Assembly (NCBI GenBank): GCA_933207985.1
Contig: OW240912.1
Coordinates: 196,079,082 to 196,143,081, forward strand
DNA from: Pelobates cultripes
Lineage: Eukaryota; Chordata; Amphibia; Anura; Pelobatidae
Length of the DNA stretch: 64,000 nucleotides
Direction: 5' to 3'
Shown here in pieces: positions 47,154-58,599 of the stretch. Position 1 is the first letter of the stretch; every line of letters begins with the position of its first letter. The notes under the pieces are model-generated. The model ran no database searches. It had not been told where the DNA came from and was given only the letters and a program-made list of their open reading frames with translations. A program made the translations under genes and the position numbers.

Positions 47154-48192
47154 ATAAACTAGATTTAGAAGAGGTATCTGCTATCCAGGACCTTAACCAT
47201 AGAGCCCTTCTGGCTGACACGGAGAGGGCCATATTTCTGGCAAAGGCTTTAACCAGATCCACCGAAGCGTCAGACGTAAAGTCTACTGCAAGCTTTATAT
47301 CTTTTAGGCTTTCTAGAAGACTGGATCTGCTCCTGCCTCTTTGGATGTCTGCCTCTAGATTTTCCATCCAGATCTTTAAAGCTCTGGAAACTGAGGTAAG
47401 AGCGACTGCTGGATGGAGGCCTGTGCCTGCAGCCACGTAAGCTTTGGTGAGGTTCAGATCCATTTTCCTATCCATGGGATCTCTGAATGAACCTGCGTCG
47501 TCAACTGGTAAAGTAGTGTGTTTGGCCAGTCTTACTATGGCCGCATCTACCTTAGGAGCCGAATCCCAACAGCTGGAGTCTTTTCTCTCAAATGGATAAA
47601 GACGAGCAACTCTGCCTTGAGAGGTCAGTTTCTTACGAGTATTAGACCACTCGTCTTCAATCAGTTCCTTAATTGTCTCATGAGCTGGAAACGTAGCTCT
47701 CTTTTTCTTCAGATCAGCAAAATATCTACTAGAAGTAGAAGGTTGCTCAGAGGAAATTTCCTTGAGACTCAAGGATTTGCGCACTCTGGCTATTAAATGA
47801 TCAACTTGAGCAGGCTCCATGAATTCTGGGGCATAAGATTCTTCTTCAGAGGAGGATAGCCCGTCCCTGTAGGAGTCTAAGGACTCATCTGAGGATTCTT
47901 CCTGAGAAAACCCCAAGGGTTCAGCGAATCTTGGCCTCTTGTGGGACTTGCCAGCTTCTCTGATGCCCTGGGAGACCGCTTGTTTAATAAACTCCATCAT
48001 ATCTGGAGTAGGGGCAGTAGTGGAAGTGCCTGCGGCTGTAGAGAGGCATTCTGCGCAGAGACGCTTGCCTTCCAGAGGTTTATTGTTGCAGGCTTCGCAT
48101 CTCTTCTTCATAGGCGACTTGCCTTTGGAAGTTCTGGATGCTTTAATTCCCGTAGAGCTGACATAATAGGGAAATATAATTAAACCATGCAC
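46876..48192 (-). CDS. DIRS gag-like ORF1 protein
   Basis: Open frame of 438 aa; the more likely start is the internal ATG at 48111 (MKKRCEACNNK), giving 411 aa and beginning with a CxxC...CxxC zinc-ribbon-like motif. A Ser/Glu-rich acidic segment follows (about 95-125), then a helical core (about 190-360) and an Arg/Gly/Ser-rich tail (GGQSSRGGKSRG) that probably binds nucleic acid. DIRS1-like gag proteins are documented as the source of the LAP2-alpha-specific part of mammalian TMPO; the helical core is the relevant portion. The role is inferred to be packaging of element RNA. Confidence 0.8.
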   Translation of the reverse strand: MHGLIIFPYYVSSTGIKASRTSKGKSPMKKRCEACNNKPLEGKRLCAECLSTAAGTSTTAPTPDMMEFIKQAVSQGIREAGKSHKRPRFAEPLGFSQEESSDESLDSYRDGLSSSEEESYAPEFMEPAQVDHLIARVRKSLSLKEISSEQPSTSSRYFADLKKKRATFPAHETIKELIEDEWSNTRKKLTSQGRVARLYPFERKDSSCWDSAPKVDAAIVRLAKHTTLPVDDAGSFRDPMDRKMDLNLTKAYVAAGTGLHPAVALTSVSRALKIWMENLEADIQRGRSRSSLLESLKDIKLAVDFTSDASVDLVKAFARNMALSVSARRALWLRSWIADTSSKSSLCALPFHGDILFGKNLDECIKRAAEGKRAFLPQDRKPRGSFRSKRYPDYFSFRDARSYKPGREHGRSQPWRGGQSSRGGKSRGTSFHKNPRSL

Positions 48193-48541
48193 TCTTTTGT
48201 TTGGTCTAGATAGAGAGAGGGAAAAATAATGGCTTACCTATAACCTTTGGATTGTGACCTTTGTTTATGAATGGAAGCCTCAGAGTCTGATGAGAAAGAT
48301 TTGTCCATCTTCCCTGTCATAATATAGGAAGGAATTGAAATATTTATACTCAAAAAAGCATAAAAACTCAATCTGTGAAAAAAGGGAAATGTGCCTTTAA
48401 GAAATAAACCCATACCTGAGCAACAGAAACTGGAGGTTTGAAAAATCGAACAAAACTGGAACAAAAGATGCTGCAAGAGCTCCCCAGAGTCCAGGCAACC
48501 TGAAATAGGTAAGAAAGTTCAAATTTGGCGCCTTTTTAAAG

Positions 48542-48760
48542 GTGGCGAGTGACGTCACCGATGACGTCACCGCGAACCCGGAAGAACACTCCGCGCATGT
48601 GCACAATACTCCGCGCATGTGCGGAAGTTCGCAAGACGTGCCCCCTAATCCGCGCATGCGTGGAGGCGCAACAGACGTAGCTACCGGTCGGCGCATGCAC
48701 GGAAGAAGCCACGATGTGGTGCTTGCCACGATATTTTGCTTGCTACCCCTAGGGTCACTG
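48542..48760 (-). promoter_or_regulatory. CpG-rich candidate promoter of the DIRS element
   Basis: A G+C- and CpG-rich island lies upstream of ORF1 (minus-strand transcription). It holds two CRE octamers tgacgtca at 48550-48557 and 48562-48569, and a tandem actccgcgcatgtgc (48587 and 48609), plus ccgcgcatgcgtgg and ggcgcatgcac, which resemble NRF1 sites. No TATA box was recognised near it. Promoter function is inference. Confidence 0.5.
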
Positions 48761-48955
48761 CAAGTGGCTCCCGGTCACTAAAGGAGCATCTCCAGGGGGA
48801 TATCCTTTGCGCAGGGCCACGTACTGGAGACTTCCCAAGGAAGAGAGGCTGAACTCCCTTGAGGCCGAAGGTAAAAACCCTCAGGTAAGCCAAAGAGAAA
48901 AGAGTATGTTCACAGTCTACAATGACTGGAGTCCTATAGGGATAGGACAGGAAAA

Positions 48956-49079
48956 AAAAGACTAAGGGACCATTGGTGGGAGGGGGTATTTATACCCCTG
49001 ATTTTAATTCTGTTCCTGTCTAATTAGGGATAGGGAGGAGCTAACCCATTGTTGTGCTGCCATGGATATGGCCAGGAAA
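48956..49079. repeat. DIRS right inverted terminal repeat
   Basis: Reverse complement of about 43613-43735; ends ccaggaaa at 49079, where the host AT-rich sequence resumes with a T run. Confidence 0.92.
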
Positions 49080-49330
49080 TTTTTTTTTTTTTTTTACCAG
49101 CAGGGGGACACCTATTGCGACCATGTGATGGCTCTTTCAGAGTGGTCACATGGCCCCAGGGGGGTCCTAATTTGCAGAGGGGGGACTGTCTGTGCTGTCA
49201 GACAGTCCCCCCAGTGGAGCAGAAGACTGCGGTGATCAGGGGAACCGCGGCGATCAGATAAATACATGGGAGAGGGAAGGAAGGGGATAATTTTGTAATT
49301 TTATTTTTTTTTTTTAATTTATGTTTTCAC

Positions 49331-51290
49331 TGACTGCCTCGACCCCTGCCCTTCAGTGGGTCACCGCTTAGATCTCTGGTTTTAATATTATCACATTACA
49401 AAAAGAATCAGGGTCATTTACATATCAGACAGATCCCACCCAATAGGGCGGAACAGATCCGAAGTGCAAGTCATCTCTGTCTGCACGAGAGATACAGCAA
49501 TCCCAAACAATCGTTTCGGCCTTGTTAGATCTCGTCAATGATGTATAGCTATTACTAACTCTTACTGCATAACTATTTTGAGACCTGAGCGGAGATTTAC
49601 CAAAGTTTCTCTAAGCTTTTGTCCATTCTCAGAGTTCTCATATTCTTTGTTTTGGTTGCAAGAGTAAACATCAAGAAGACACCTCGGAGAAGCAAGCTAC
49701 ATTAATTTAGTATTATTATGTTTATTGATCTTATTTTGAAGAACCTTTTCACTGTAGTAGTTATCGGTTGCTAGGTATATGGAAGGCTAGGGAGATGATA
49801 GATTGAAGTTATTTTAGTAGTGTGGTAGATGGGTAGAAGGGGAAAGAAGAACAAAGTTATTTGTTTAGTACACCTGTCAGCAAGGGGTCCTGAGAACACA
49901 AATTAATTTACTTTAAAATGTTACTTTTGGGGATTTTTTTCTTTTTCTTTTGGTATGTCACTTGTTGTTCATCAGCATGCCTTTGGTTAATGGAGGGGGC
50001 CCACGGGCTCAACATTTGTCTGTGTTAGCATAGTGTCTCTGTTTTATAGCCTTCTTCAGTGAGGGAATAAAAAAGTGAGTATAGATATTATTGCAGTGCA
50101 TGTCTAGTCAGGTCATGCTGGGTATCTAGCACTGGTGTCACACATTTGAGGTGACTTACTTCTCGTGGTTTTTTAACTGAAGCATTTAAAATGAAAAGAC
50201 ACACACTTGAAGTTTAAAACACTAAGATATCAGTAGTGAAACTTCTTTTTTTATGAGGCTAAAATGTATCCTTTCACTTACTTAATGTTACTCATGCCTA
50301 ATAAAGAATTTTTATTTTCTGGCAGTCCCACTTTTCTAATAAAGTTCCGCATTGATCAACTCTGGGTTTTTAAAAAAATATTTTTTTCTGTTTAAAATTA
50401 ATAAAACTAATCTGCTGATTCTCTGGAACAATATGTTACGATACACTTTAATAAAACATTGTTCAATAAGGACATGCAGAATTTGTATTTATTATATCAT
50501 CTCTAATGGTATTATTTAAAAAACAAAAGAAAGAAATTATATCTATTACACTCTTACTGTATAATAATGGCATTGTTTTAGAGAGACATCATTATTTAAC
50601 AACCATATGAATAAGAGACTATCAACTGCTGTTAATTCATATGTTGCTCTTTCCAAAAACAAATTATATTTTGCCTGGTGATGAGCTGAATACCATAAAA
50701 AAAAGAGATCACAATGGAGCATTAAGGCAGTTCATTCTTTCTGAAAGAAAATTAAATGACTGGGCTTTTTGCAATTTTTTTTCTGAGTACAATTTAAGTC
50801 CGATTTTGTCCATGAATATTTAGCAGCTGCGCTGATGTATGTCATAAAAGCTTCTGAAAAATAACTACTGCCTACATTAGGAAAATTGCTGAAAATCAGT
50901 AAAGATGAGTGGGGAATATGTCAAGAGAATTGGAGTCACCATAACAATAACACATGCACTGCATTCTTCAAACACCTTTAAAATACTGTAAATTACAAGA
51001 TACAGAACAAATAAAAAATGGGTGAAAGACTTTATGACAATTACTTAACCACATAGCGATGTTTTTATCATCATATACACACATATGCAGAATATATCAA
51101 AATTTAACCGCAAGGCTGATTTATTAACATATCTAATGGCATGTTCATCATAATTACTCTTATCTATGCCAACGGGGTAATAAATAGATCACTGCTAGGA
51201 TAATTAAGTGGATGTAAACTTGAGTACTACACATTCATTTGTAATAATGAAGCACTCTTTCATATTAGCTCTTGTAGCATAAATGCAAGT
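49331..51290. other. A+T-rich, one ribozyme-like motif, otherwise empty
   Basis: No gene or element boundary was recognised. 49380-49560 resembles an LTR-like fragment of a Penelope-type element because of a degenerate hammerhead-like motif at 49512-49538 (minus strand: TTGACGA...CCGAAACGA). Confidence 0.4.
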
Positions 51291-51649
51291 TAGATCCTAA
51301 AAGGACACTTTAAGTACAAAAAACACTATATCTTAATGTAGTGGTCTTCACTAAAGTTAGAAATTAAAAGTTCATTTTAAAACCCAGGCTCAGGTGGCCG
51401 GCACAGCTCACACACACAGGGGCAGGCAGCCGCATTACTTCAAAAAGAGCCACAAGTAAGAAAGCGGGGGTGGAGCCAAATTGATGGGGCGGAGGGGCAG
51501 GGCATAACAGAACCCCCACCAGCTGCTGTTACTACTGCACATCCAGGGGAAGCAAGGAGGAGTCCCTGCTTCCCCATCTGACAGACTCCAGAGAGGGACT
51601 TCAATGAATCCACTCCTCATCCAGCCCATACTGTCTGTAAGTAAGATAG

Positions 51650-52135
51650 AGTGTGCGTTTGTGTGTGTGTGTGGGTGTGTGATTGCCTGCCTGTGACTGT
51701 GTGTGTGTGTGATTACCTGCCTGTGACAGTCTACGTGTGACTGTGTGTGACTTTCTGCATTTGACTGTGTGTGTGACTGCATGTGATTGTGTGATGATGC
51801 CTGTAACTGTGTGTGACTGTCTGTCTGTAACTGTGTGTGTGGCTGTCTGCCTGAAACTGTGTGTGACTGTATGCCTGTAACTGTGTGTGTGACTTTCTAC
51901 CTGTAACTGTGTGTGGGGGTGCAGGGAGTTTGTAGAAGGAGGCAGGAGTTTTGTATTGGGGCAGGGGTCTTGTATAAGGGGGGCTGAGCAGGAGATTTGT
52001 GGAAGGGGGTGCATGGGTTTTGTAAAAGGGGGCAGCACAGGGGTTTGTAGAAGTGGGCAGGACATGGGTTTTGTAGGAGGGAGGCAGGGCAAGACAGGGG
52101 TTTTGTAGAAGGGGCAGACAGGGGTTTTACAAAGT
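51650..52135. repeat. TG-rich and gttttgta-type minisatellites
   Basis: 51650-51915 is an irregular array of tgtgtgactgtctgcctgtaac-like units (about 28-40 bp). 51920-52130 switches to units around gggggcaggggttttgtagaa. They lie beside each other and may both be internal repeats of one non-autonomous element beginning near 51440. Confidence 0.8.
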
Positions 52136-52139
52136 TTAC

Positions 52140-53089
52140 AAATTTGTGCAATACTTTAGGAAAAAAGAAAACATTTAAAAATTATTGCAGGTGTTTTTTA
52201 CATTTAGGAGTGGAGGGGGGTGCCAAACACAGGATATGCCGTGGGTGCCAAATGCTCTAGGTATGCCCTGGCTTCATTAATATGTTGTATATTTCGCATG
52301 CGCAAATCGTTATAGTGTTTGCACAAACAAAATAATTCACAACCTGGCTGCAAACAGTCAGAGAAACAGACAGTCAGGGATTAGTTCATAGGTTGAGAGT
52401 ACTTAGATTAATTTAGATTAACTTAGAATGAGCCATCCTGCACTGCAGGGGAGCTAATGATAGCTGCATGGGGTGGCTAGTGCATGATGAACCCCAGACA
52501 AGTTGTCAAACTGTTAGCAAATGGTTTGACTATGTACTCTGGGAGGGCGCCAATGCCAGAGAATGCTTCAGTTGTTATGGTTATGAGTGTTCCTTTTAGT
52601 TGGTAAGATAAAATATATTATCAGGGGAAAAGGTTAGGGGAACAACATCATCATCACATATATATAGTCGGCATTGTGATGGATGGACAGAGTTTATTTG
52701 GTTGCGGTTATTTGTGCCACGAGGACTGGCACCCCATCGCATATTGGAAATCGAATGGATAGATAACATTAAATCGAGTGTATAGACTATTTTTGCCACT
52801 CTTTGGTACATTGAGGAGATGGACTATGACTATTACCGTGTCATTTGAGCATCGCTTGTCATTGTACTTTGTGGGAAGTTAAGCACACCTAGAATATGTG
52901 CGTGGTTTATTCTCCCAGCTGTGCATCTTCTAATTCTGTACTTTTGAGAAAGAGTTACCTTTATGGCCAAGGAAAGAGAGCAGCAAAAATGTTGATTAGG
53001 ATATTGGGCACTGTTGGTCTTTTCATTTACTTTAGACTGTTTAAGTATCATGGGTACTATAGTTCAGAAATTGCTGCCCAAGTAGGTTA
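52140..53089. other. no gene recognised
   Basis: No recognisable element. 52921-52968 contains the apparent source of a 45-bp segment that is repeated at 53831-53878 inside the neighbouring hAT element. Confidence 0.5.
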
Positions 53090-53529
53090 GCCATCACCAG
53101 GACCCGACTGGGAAAAAAGTTAGGCCCGGGCATTTTTCAATCAGAGCGGCTCCCTAAGAAGGGGGCGGGGCCAGAGAGGGTGTGTTTTGTCATCACTAAT
53201 GACAAGCACGCCCCCTCTCAAAGTGAGCATGTTGGTTCAATGTCCAGAGCCCCACTGAAGAACTCTAGCATTAGAAAAAGGCCCTGTATTTGTTCTGCGC
53301 AGCGCAAGCAAATTTAATAACATGCTTGTGCTGTGTTTGCTTTTAATTTGTCTCTTGTGTCTCCACAAGTGGGATACCAGAGGACAAAAGGGCCAGGAAA
53401 GTGTATGGTGCATGTGTTTGGAGCCTGCTTGTGGTATTGCGTGTTTGTAGAGTGTGGTGTGGTATTGTGTAAATAGGTAAATTTCATTTGTGTTTGTGGT
53501 GCAATATGTGTGACTAGGGGCTGTAGAGA

Positions 53530-53830
53530 GTGTGTGTATAGGGGCATAGTGTTATAGGGGATGTAGCGAGTGTGTGCATACGGGCTGTAGTGTGTGTGTA
53601 TAGGTGATGTAGTGTGTGTAGGGGTTGTAGAGAGGGTGTGTTTAGAGAATGTTGTATGTGTTTGCTTACAAGGAATGTAGTGTGTGTAGGTGGTGCAGTA
53701 TGTGTGTGTAGGAGATCTAGTGTGTAAAGGACCCAGAGTGTGTATAGGAGATTGTGTGTGTGTGTAGAGGATTAAGAGTGCATATAGGGTAAGGGATCTA
53801 GCGTGTATCTGGAGCGTACTGTGTGTAGTG
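53530..53830. repeat. GT-rich minisatellite (left part)
   Basis: Irregular units such as gtgtgtatagggg-atgtag within hAT element A. Confidence 0.75.
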
Positions 53831-55119
53831 GTGCAGTTCTAATTCTGTACTTTTGTGAAAGAGTTACCTTTATGACCTATATGGCATATAGTTACCTATA
53901 TGGTAAATATATATACAGTTGCAAGAAAAAGTATGTGAACCCTTTGGAATGATATGGATTTCTGCACAAATTGGTCATAAAATGTGATCTGATCATCATC
54001 TAAGTCACAACAATAGACAATCACAGTCTGCTTAAACTAATAACACACAAAGAATGAAATTTTGCCATGTTTTTATTGAACACACCATGTAAACATTCAC
54101 AGTGCAGGTGGAAAAAGTATGTGAACCCCTAGACTAATGACATCTCCAAGAGCTAATTGGAGTGAGATGTCAGCCAACTGGAGTCCAATCAATGAGATGA
54201 GATTGGAGGTGTTGTTTACAGCTGCCCTGCCCTATAAAAAACACACCAGTTCTGGGTTTGCTTTTCACAACAAGCATTGCCTGATGTGAATGATGCCTCG
54301 CACAAAAGAGCTCTCAGAAGACCTACGATTAAGAATTATTGACTTGCATAAAGCTGGAAAAGGTTATAAAAGTATCTCCAAAAGCCTTGCTGTTCATCAG
54401 TCCACGGTAAGACAAATTGTCTATAAATGGATAAAGTTCAGCACTGCTGCTACTCTCCCTAGGAGTGGCCGTCCTGTAAAGATGACTGCAAGAGCACAGC
54501 GCAGACTGCTCAATGAGGTGAAGAAGAATCCTAGAGTGTCAGCTAAAGACTGACAAAAGTCACTGGCAAATGCTAACATCCCTGTTAGCGAATCTACAAT
54601 ACATAAAACACTAAACAAGAATGGATTTCATGCAGGGCCGTCTTTAAGGAGGGGCAAACGGGGCAGCTGCCCTGGGCCCAGTTACTCATGGGGGGCCCAA
54701 AGCAGCTGCCCCGTGGGCCCCGTCACCTGCAATAAAAATTTATTTTTGAAAAATATTTCCCTACCTAATGGGCCCGCAGTGCTAGTATTGCGGCTGCACC
54801 GCCGCCCGCACACTAAGGGGGCCCACGGGGTGGCTCATACCTTTAGGGCCACCCAGTGAGCATGTTCCAGCAGGGGTCCGGTCGGCGCTGTGGCCCTTAA
54901 ACAGCGCGACCGGGCCCCTTGCTTAACGGCTGCATGGGAGGAAGTGACGCCCGCGAATCACTTCCTCCCACCTCAAAGACATCGGGCCGCCCGGGAGGCT
55001 GCAGAGCAAGCATCCAGTGAGGAGGGGGAGCAAGAAGAGCCAGACCCCCAACTCCCAACTACCCCAGCCAGCACACTGGACCCCAGGGAAGGAAGCCTCT
55101 TTCAAAGGTAGGAAACTGA

Positions 55120-57165
55120 AGTGTCTGTCTGTGTGTGTCAGTTTGTATGTCTGTGTGTGTGTCAGTATGTATGTCTGTGTGTGTGTCAGTATGTATGTAT
55201 GTATGTGTGTGTGTCAGTTTGTATGTCTGTGTGTGTGTCAGTATGTATGTATGTATGTGTGTGTGTCAGTATGTATGTATGTGTGTGTGTCAGTATGTAT
55301 GTATGTGTGTGTGTGTGTCAGTTTGTATGTCTGTGTGTGTGCCAGTATGTATGTCTGTGTGTGTGTCAGTATGTCTGTCTGTGTGTGTGTCAGTATGTAT
55401 GTCTGTGTGTGTCTGTATGTATGTATGTATGTATGTATGTGTGTGTCAGTTTGTATGTCTGTCTGTGTGTCACTTTGTAGGTCTGTCTGTGTGTCAGTTT
55501 GTATGTCTGTGTGTGCGTCAGTATGTATGTCTGTGTGTGTGTCAGTATGTATGTATGTGTGTGTGTCAGTTTGTATGTCTGTGTGTGTGTCAGTATGTAT
55601 GTCTGTGTGTGTGTCAGTATGTATGTATGTGTGTGTGTCAGTATGTATGTCTGTGTGTGTGTCAGTTTGTATGTCTGTGTGTGTGTCAGTATGTATGTCT
55701 GTGTGTGTGTCAGTATGTATGTATGTATGTGTGTCAGTTTGTATGTCTGTGTGTGTGTCAGTATGTATGTCTGTGTGTGTGTCAGTAAGTATGTCTGTGT
55801 GTGTCAGTATGTATGTATGTGTGTGTGTCAGTAAGTATGTCTGTGTGTGTGTCAGTATGTATGTATGTGTGTGTGTCAGTTTGTATGTCTGTGTGTATGT
55901 CAGTATGTATGTCTGTGTGTATGTCAGTATGTATGTATGTATGTGTGTCAGTTTGTATGTCTGTGTGTGTGTCAGTATGTATGTCTGTGTGTGTGTCAGT
56001 TTGTATGTCTGTCTGTGTGTCAGTTTGTATGTCTGTGTGTGTGTCAGTATGTATGTCTGTGTGTGTGTCAGTATGTATGTATGTGTGTGTGTCAGTTTGT
56101 ATGTCTGTCTGTGTGCCAGTTTGTATGTATGTGTGTGTGTCAGTTTGTATGTCTGTGTGTGTGTCAGTATGTATGTATGTGTGTGTGTCAGTTTGTATGT
56201 CTGTGTGTGTGTCAGTATGTATGTACGTGTGTGTGTCAGTTTGTATGTCTGTCTGTGTGTCAGTTTGTATGTATGTGTGTGTGTCAGTTTGTATGTCTGT
56301 GTGTGTGNNNNNNNNNNNNNNNNNNNNNNNNNNNNNNNNNNNNNNNNNNNNNNNNNNNNNNNNNNNNNNNNNNNNNNNNNNNNNNNNNNNNNNNNNNNNN
56401 NNNNNNNTGTGTCAGTTTGTATGTCTGTCTGTGTGTCAGTTTGTATGTCTGTGTGTGTGTCAGTATGTATGTCTGTGTGTGTGTCAGTATGTATGTATGT
56501 GTGTGTGTCAGTTTGTATGTCTGTCTGTGTGCCAGTTTGTATGTATGTGTGTGTGTCAGTTTGTATGTCTGTGTGTGTGTCAGTATGTATGTATGTGTGT
56601 GTGTCAGTTTGTATGTCTGTGTGTGTGTCAGTATGTCTGTGTGTGTCAGTTTGTGTGTCTGTATGTATGTCGGTGTGCCAGTCAGTATGTCTGTGTATGT
56701 GTCAGTATGTATGTCTGTCACAGTGTCAGTATGTCTGTCACAGTGTCTGTGTGTGTGTGTGTGTGTGTGTGTCAGTGTGTATCTGTATGTTGTCAGTATG
56801 TATGTATCTGTGTGTGTGTGCCAGTGTTTATACCTGTGCATGTATCTGTATGTAGCCAATGTGTGTATCTGCATGTGTGTCAGTGTTTGTATCTGCATTT
56901 GTCAGGTTATGTATCTGTGTGTCTGTATGTTGTCATTGTGTCTGTCTGTGTATCTGTATGTTGTCAGTGTATCTGCGTGTGTGTGCGTGTGTGCATCTGT
57001 GTGTCTGCATGTTTGCCAGGTTGTGTGTCTGTATGTGTGTGTGTAAATGTGTCTGTATAGCTGCATCTGTATGATTGTGTATATCTGTGTATCTGCAAGT
57101 GTTTCTGTGTGTGTATGTGTATCACAGTGTGTGTGTGTGTGTGTTTGTGACTGTGCATGTGTATT
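55120..57165. repeat. TG-rich satellite (gtgtgtcagtatgtatgtct)n
   Basis: Units of about 30-34 bp built from tgtgtgtgtcagt[a/t]tgtatgt[c/a]tg; variants become irregular after 56640. Long open frames of repeated Cys/Val/Ser/Met residues are artefacts of the repeat. Confidence 0.95.
56308..56407. other. assembly gap (100 N)
   Basis: Exactly 100 unknown bases inside the satellite, the usual placeholder for a gap of unestimated size. Confidence 0.99.
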
Positions 57166-57480
57166 TGAGCATACATCTCAGCATTCAACACTACACACAA
57201 ATACACACCTGCATTCAAGCTTCAACACTACATATAAACACACCTCTTTTTTTAAACAACAAAATTATATATAAACACACCAGTGTATTCATTAACCAAC
57301 ACTACACATAAATGCATACTTGCATTTAAATGCCATCTCCACATACAAACACACCCCTACATTCACACAAAAATACTCCATACAAAAACATGCTTACACT
57401 CAAACACACAAATACTGCTCAGTGCTAAATATAACCCTGCATGCATGGGAAAATGGTAGCGACCCAGCTGTCAAAGCATT
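57166..57480. repeat. CA/ACA-rich low-complexity tract of hAT element B
   Basis: Strand bias switches from TG-rich to ACA-rich (acactacacataaa-type units) at about 57166, so the two halves can partly pair with each other. Confidence 0.7.
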
Positions 57481-57682
57481 GTTGGAGTTGCATGACAGAT
57501 GGGGATCTACCTTTTGCCCCCTCTTGCCCAAAATAATTCATGCACCAGAGTCCTCTCTACTTTACGTCCGCCTCTGCTTTGGGGTGGGGAGCATGATTAC
57601 ATGCCAGGGAGGGGACGACCGGGTTCAGGGGGCCCAAGCAAAGGTTTGCCCAGGGTCCAATCCATATTAAAGACGGCCCTGA

Positions 57683-57994
<312 letters not shown>

Positions 57995-58599
57995 TAAGTT
58001 TATCAAGACATTTTGCAGGAGAACTTAAGGCCATCTGTCTACCAGCTGAAGCTCAACAGAAGATGAGTGTTGCAACAGGAAAATGACCCAAAGCATTGAA
58101 GTAAATTAACAACAGAATGGCTTAAACAGAAGAAAATACGCCTTCTGAAATGGCCCAGTCAGAGTCCTGACCTCAACCCGATTGAGATGCCGTGGCATGA
58201 TCTCAAGAAAGCGATTCACACCAGACATCCCAAGAATATTGCTGAACTGAAACAGTTGTGTAAAGAGGAATGGTCAAGAATTACTCCTGACCGTTGTGCA
58301 CGTCTGATCTGCAACTACAGGAAACGTTTGGTTGAAGTTATTGCTGCCAAAGGAGGTTCAACCAGTTATTAAATCCAAGGGTTCACATACTTTTCCACCT
58401 GCACTGTGAATGTTTACATGGTGTGTTCAATAAAAACATGGCAACATTTCATTCTTTGTGTGTTATTAGTTTAAGCAGACTGCGATTGTCTATTGTTGTG
58501 ACTTAGATGATGATCAGATCACATTTTATGACCAATTTGTGCAGAAATCCAAATCATTCCAAAGGGTTCACATACTTTTTCTTGCAACTGTATATATAT

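Larger units (their letters stand above)
43579..49079 (-). mobile_element. DIRS retroelement, structurally complete (5501 bp)
   Basis: Three overlapping minus-strand frames (gag-like, RT/RNase H, tyrosine recombinase) lie between inverted terminal repeats, 43579-43735 and 48956-49079. An internal complementary region at 43769-43863 contains the complement of the left end (43769-43827) directly joined to the complement of the right end (43828-43863). DIRS elements are thought to replicate through a circular DNA and to integrate with the recombinase without target duplication; the internal region serves to join the ends. It predicts element limits 43579 and 49079 exactly. The host is the AT-rich core of the TTAA element. 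One frameshift in the recombinase is the only visible lesion. Confidence 0.93.
30990..49330 (-). mobile_element. TTAA element split into five pieces by later insertions
   Basis: The left end follows TTAA at 30986-30989. Pieces at 30990-31160, 38652-39327, about 41909-41980, 43345-43578 and 49080-49330 together reproduce, in reverse, the order seen in the compact element at 6255-7660: 3' part with tgtgtgtgaaaaatgca (38928), AT-rich core with atacacttagtatgacgtta, then the G+C-rich 5' part with gactgtctgtgctgtcagacagt. The gaps are filled by a Penelope-like element, a Tc1, a LINE fragment and a DIRS element. The right terminus is not preserved. The union into one element is inference from order and orientation. 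Confidence 0.6.
54633..57681 (+). mobile_element. hAT element B with 8-bp duplication, satellite-filled
   Basis: atttcatg at 54625-54632 and 57682-57689 brackets a unit with termini cagggccgtctttaa / ttaaagacggccctg. The interior is a short G+C-rich end, a 2-kb TG-rich satellite and a 3' end. No transposase is visible. It lies inside the Tc1 copy 2 transposase gene, and the coding sequence continues seamlessly once one duplication copy is removed. The stated length includes a 100-N gap, so the real size is unknown. Confidence 0.92.

Noticed and set aside
55017..57060. Very long open frames of Cys/Val/Ser/Met repeats in several phases
   Set aside because: They appear in all three phases of a TG-rich satellite and cross an assembly gap; pure repeat artefacts.
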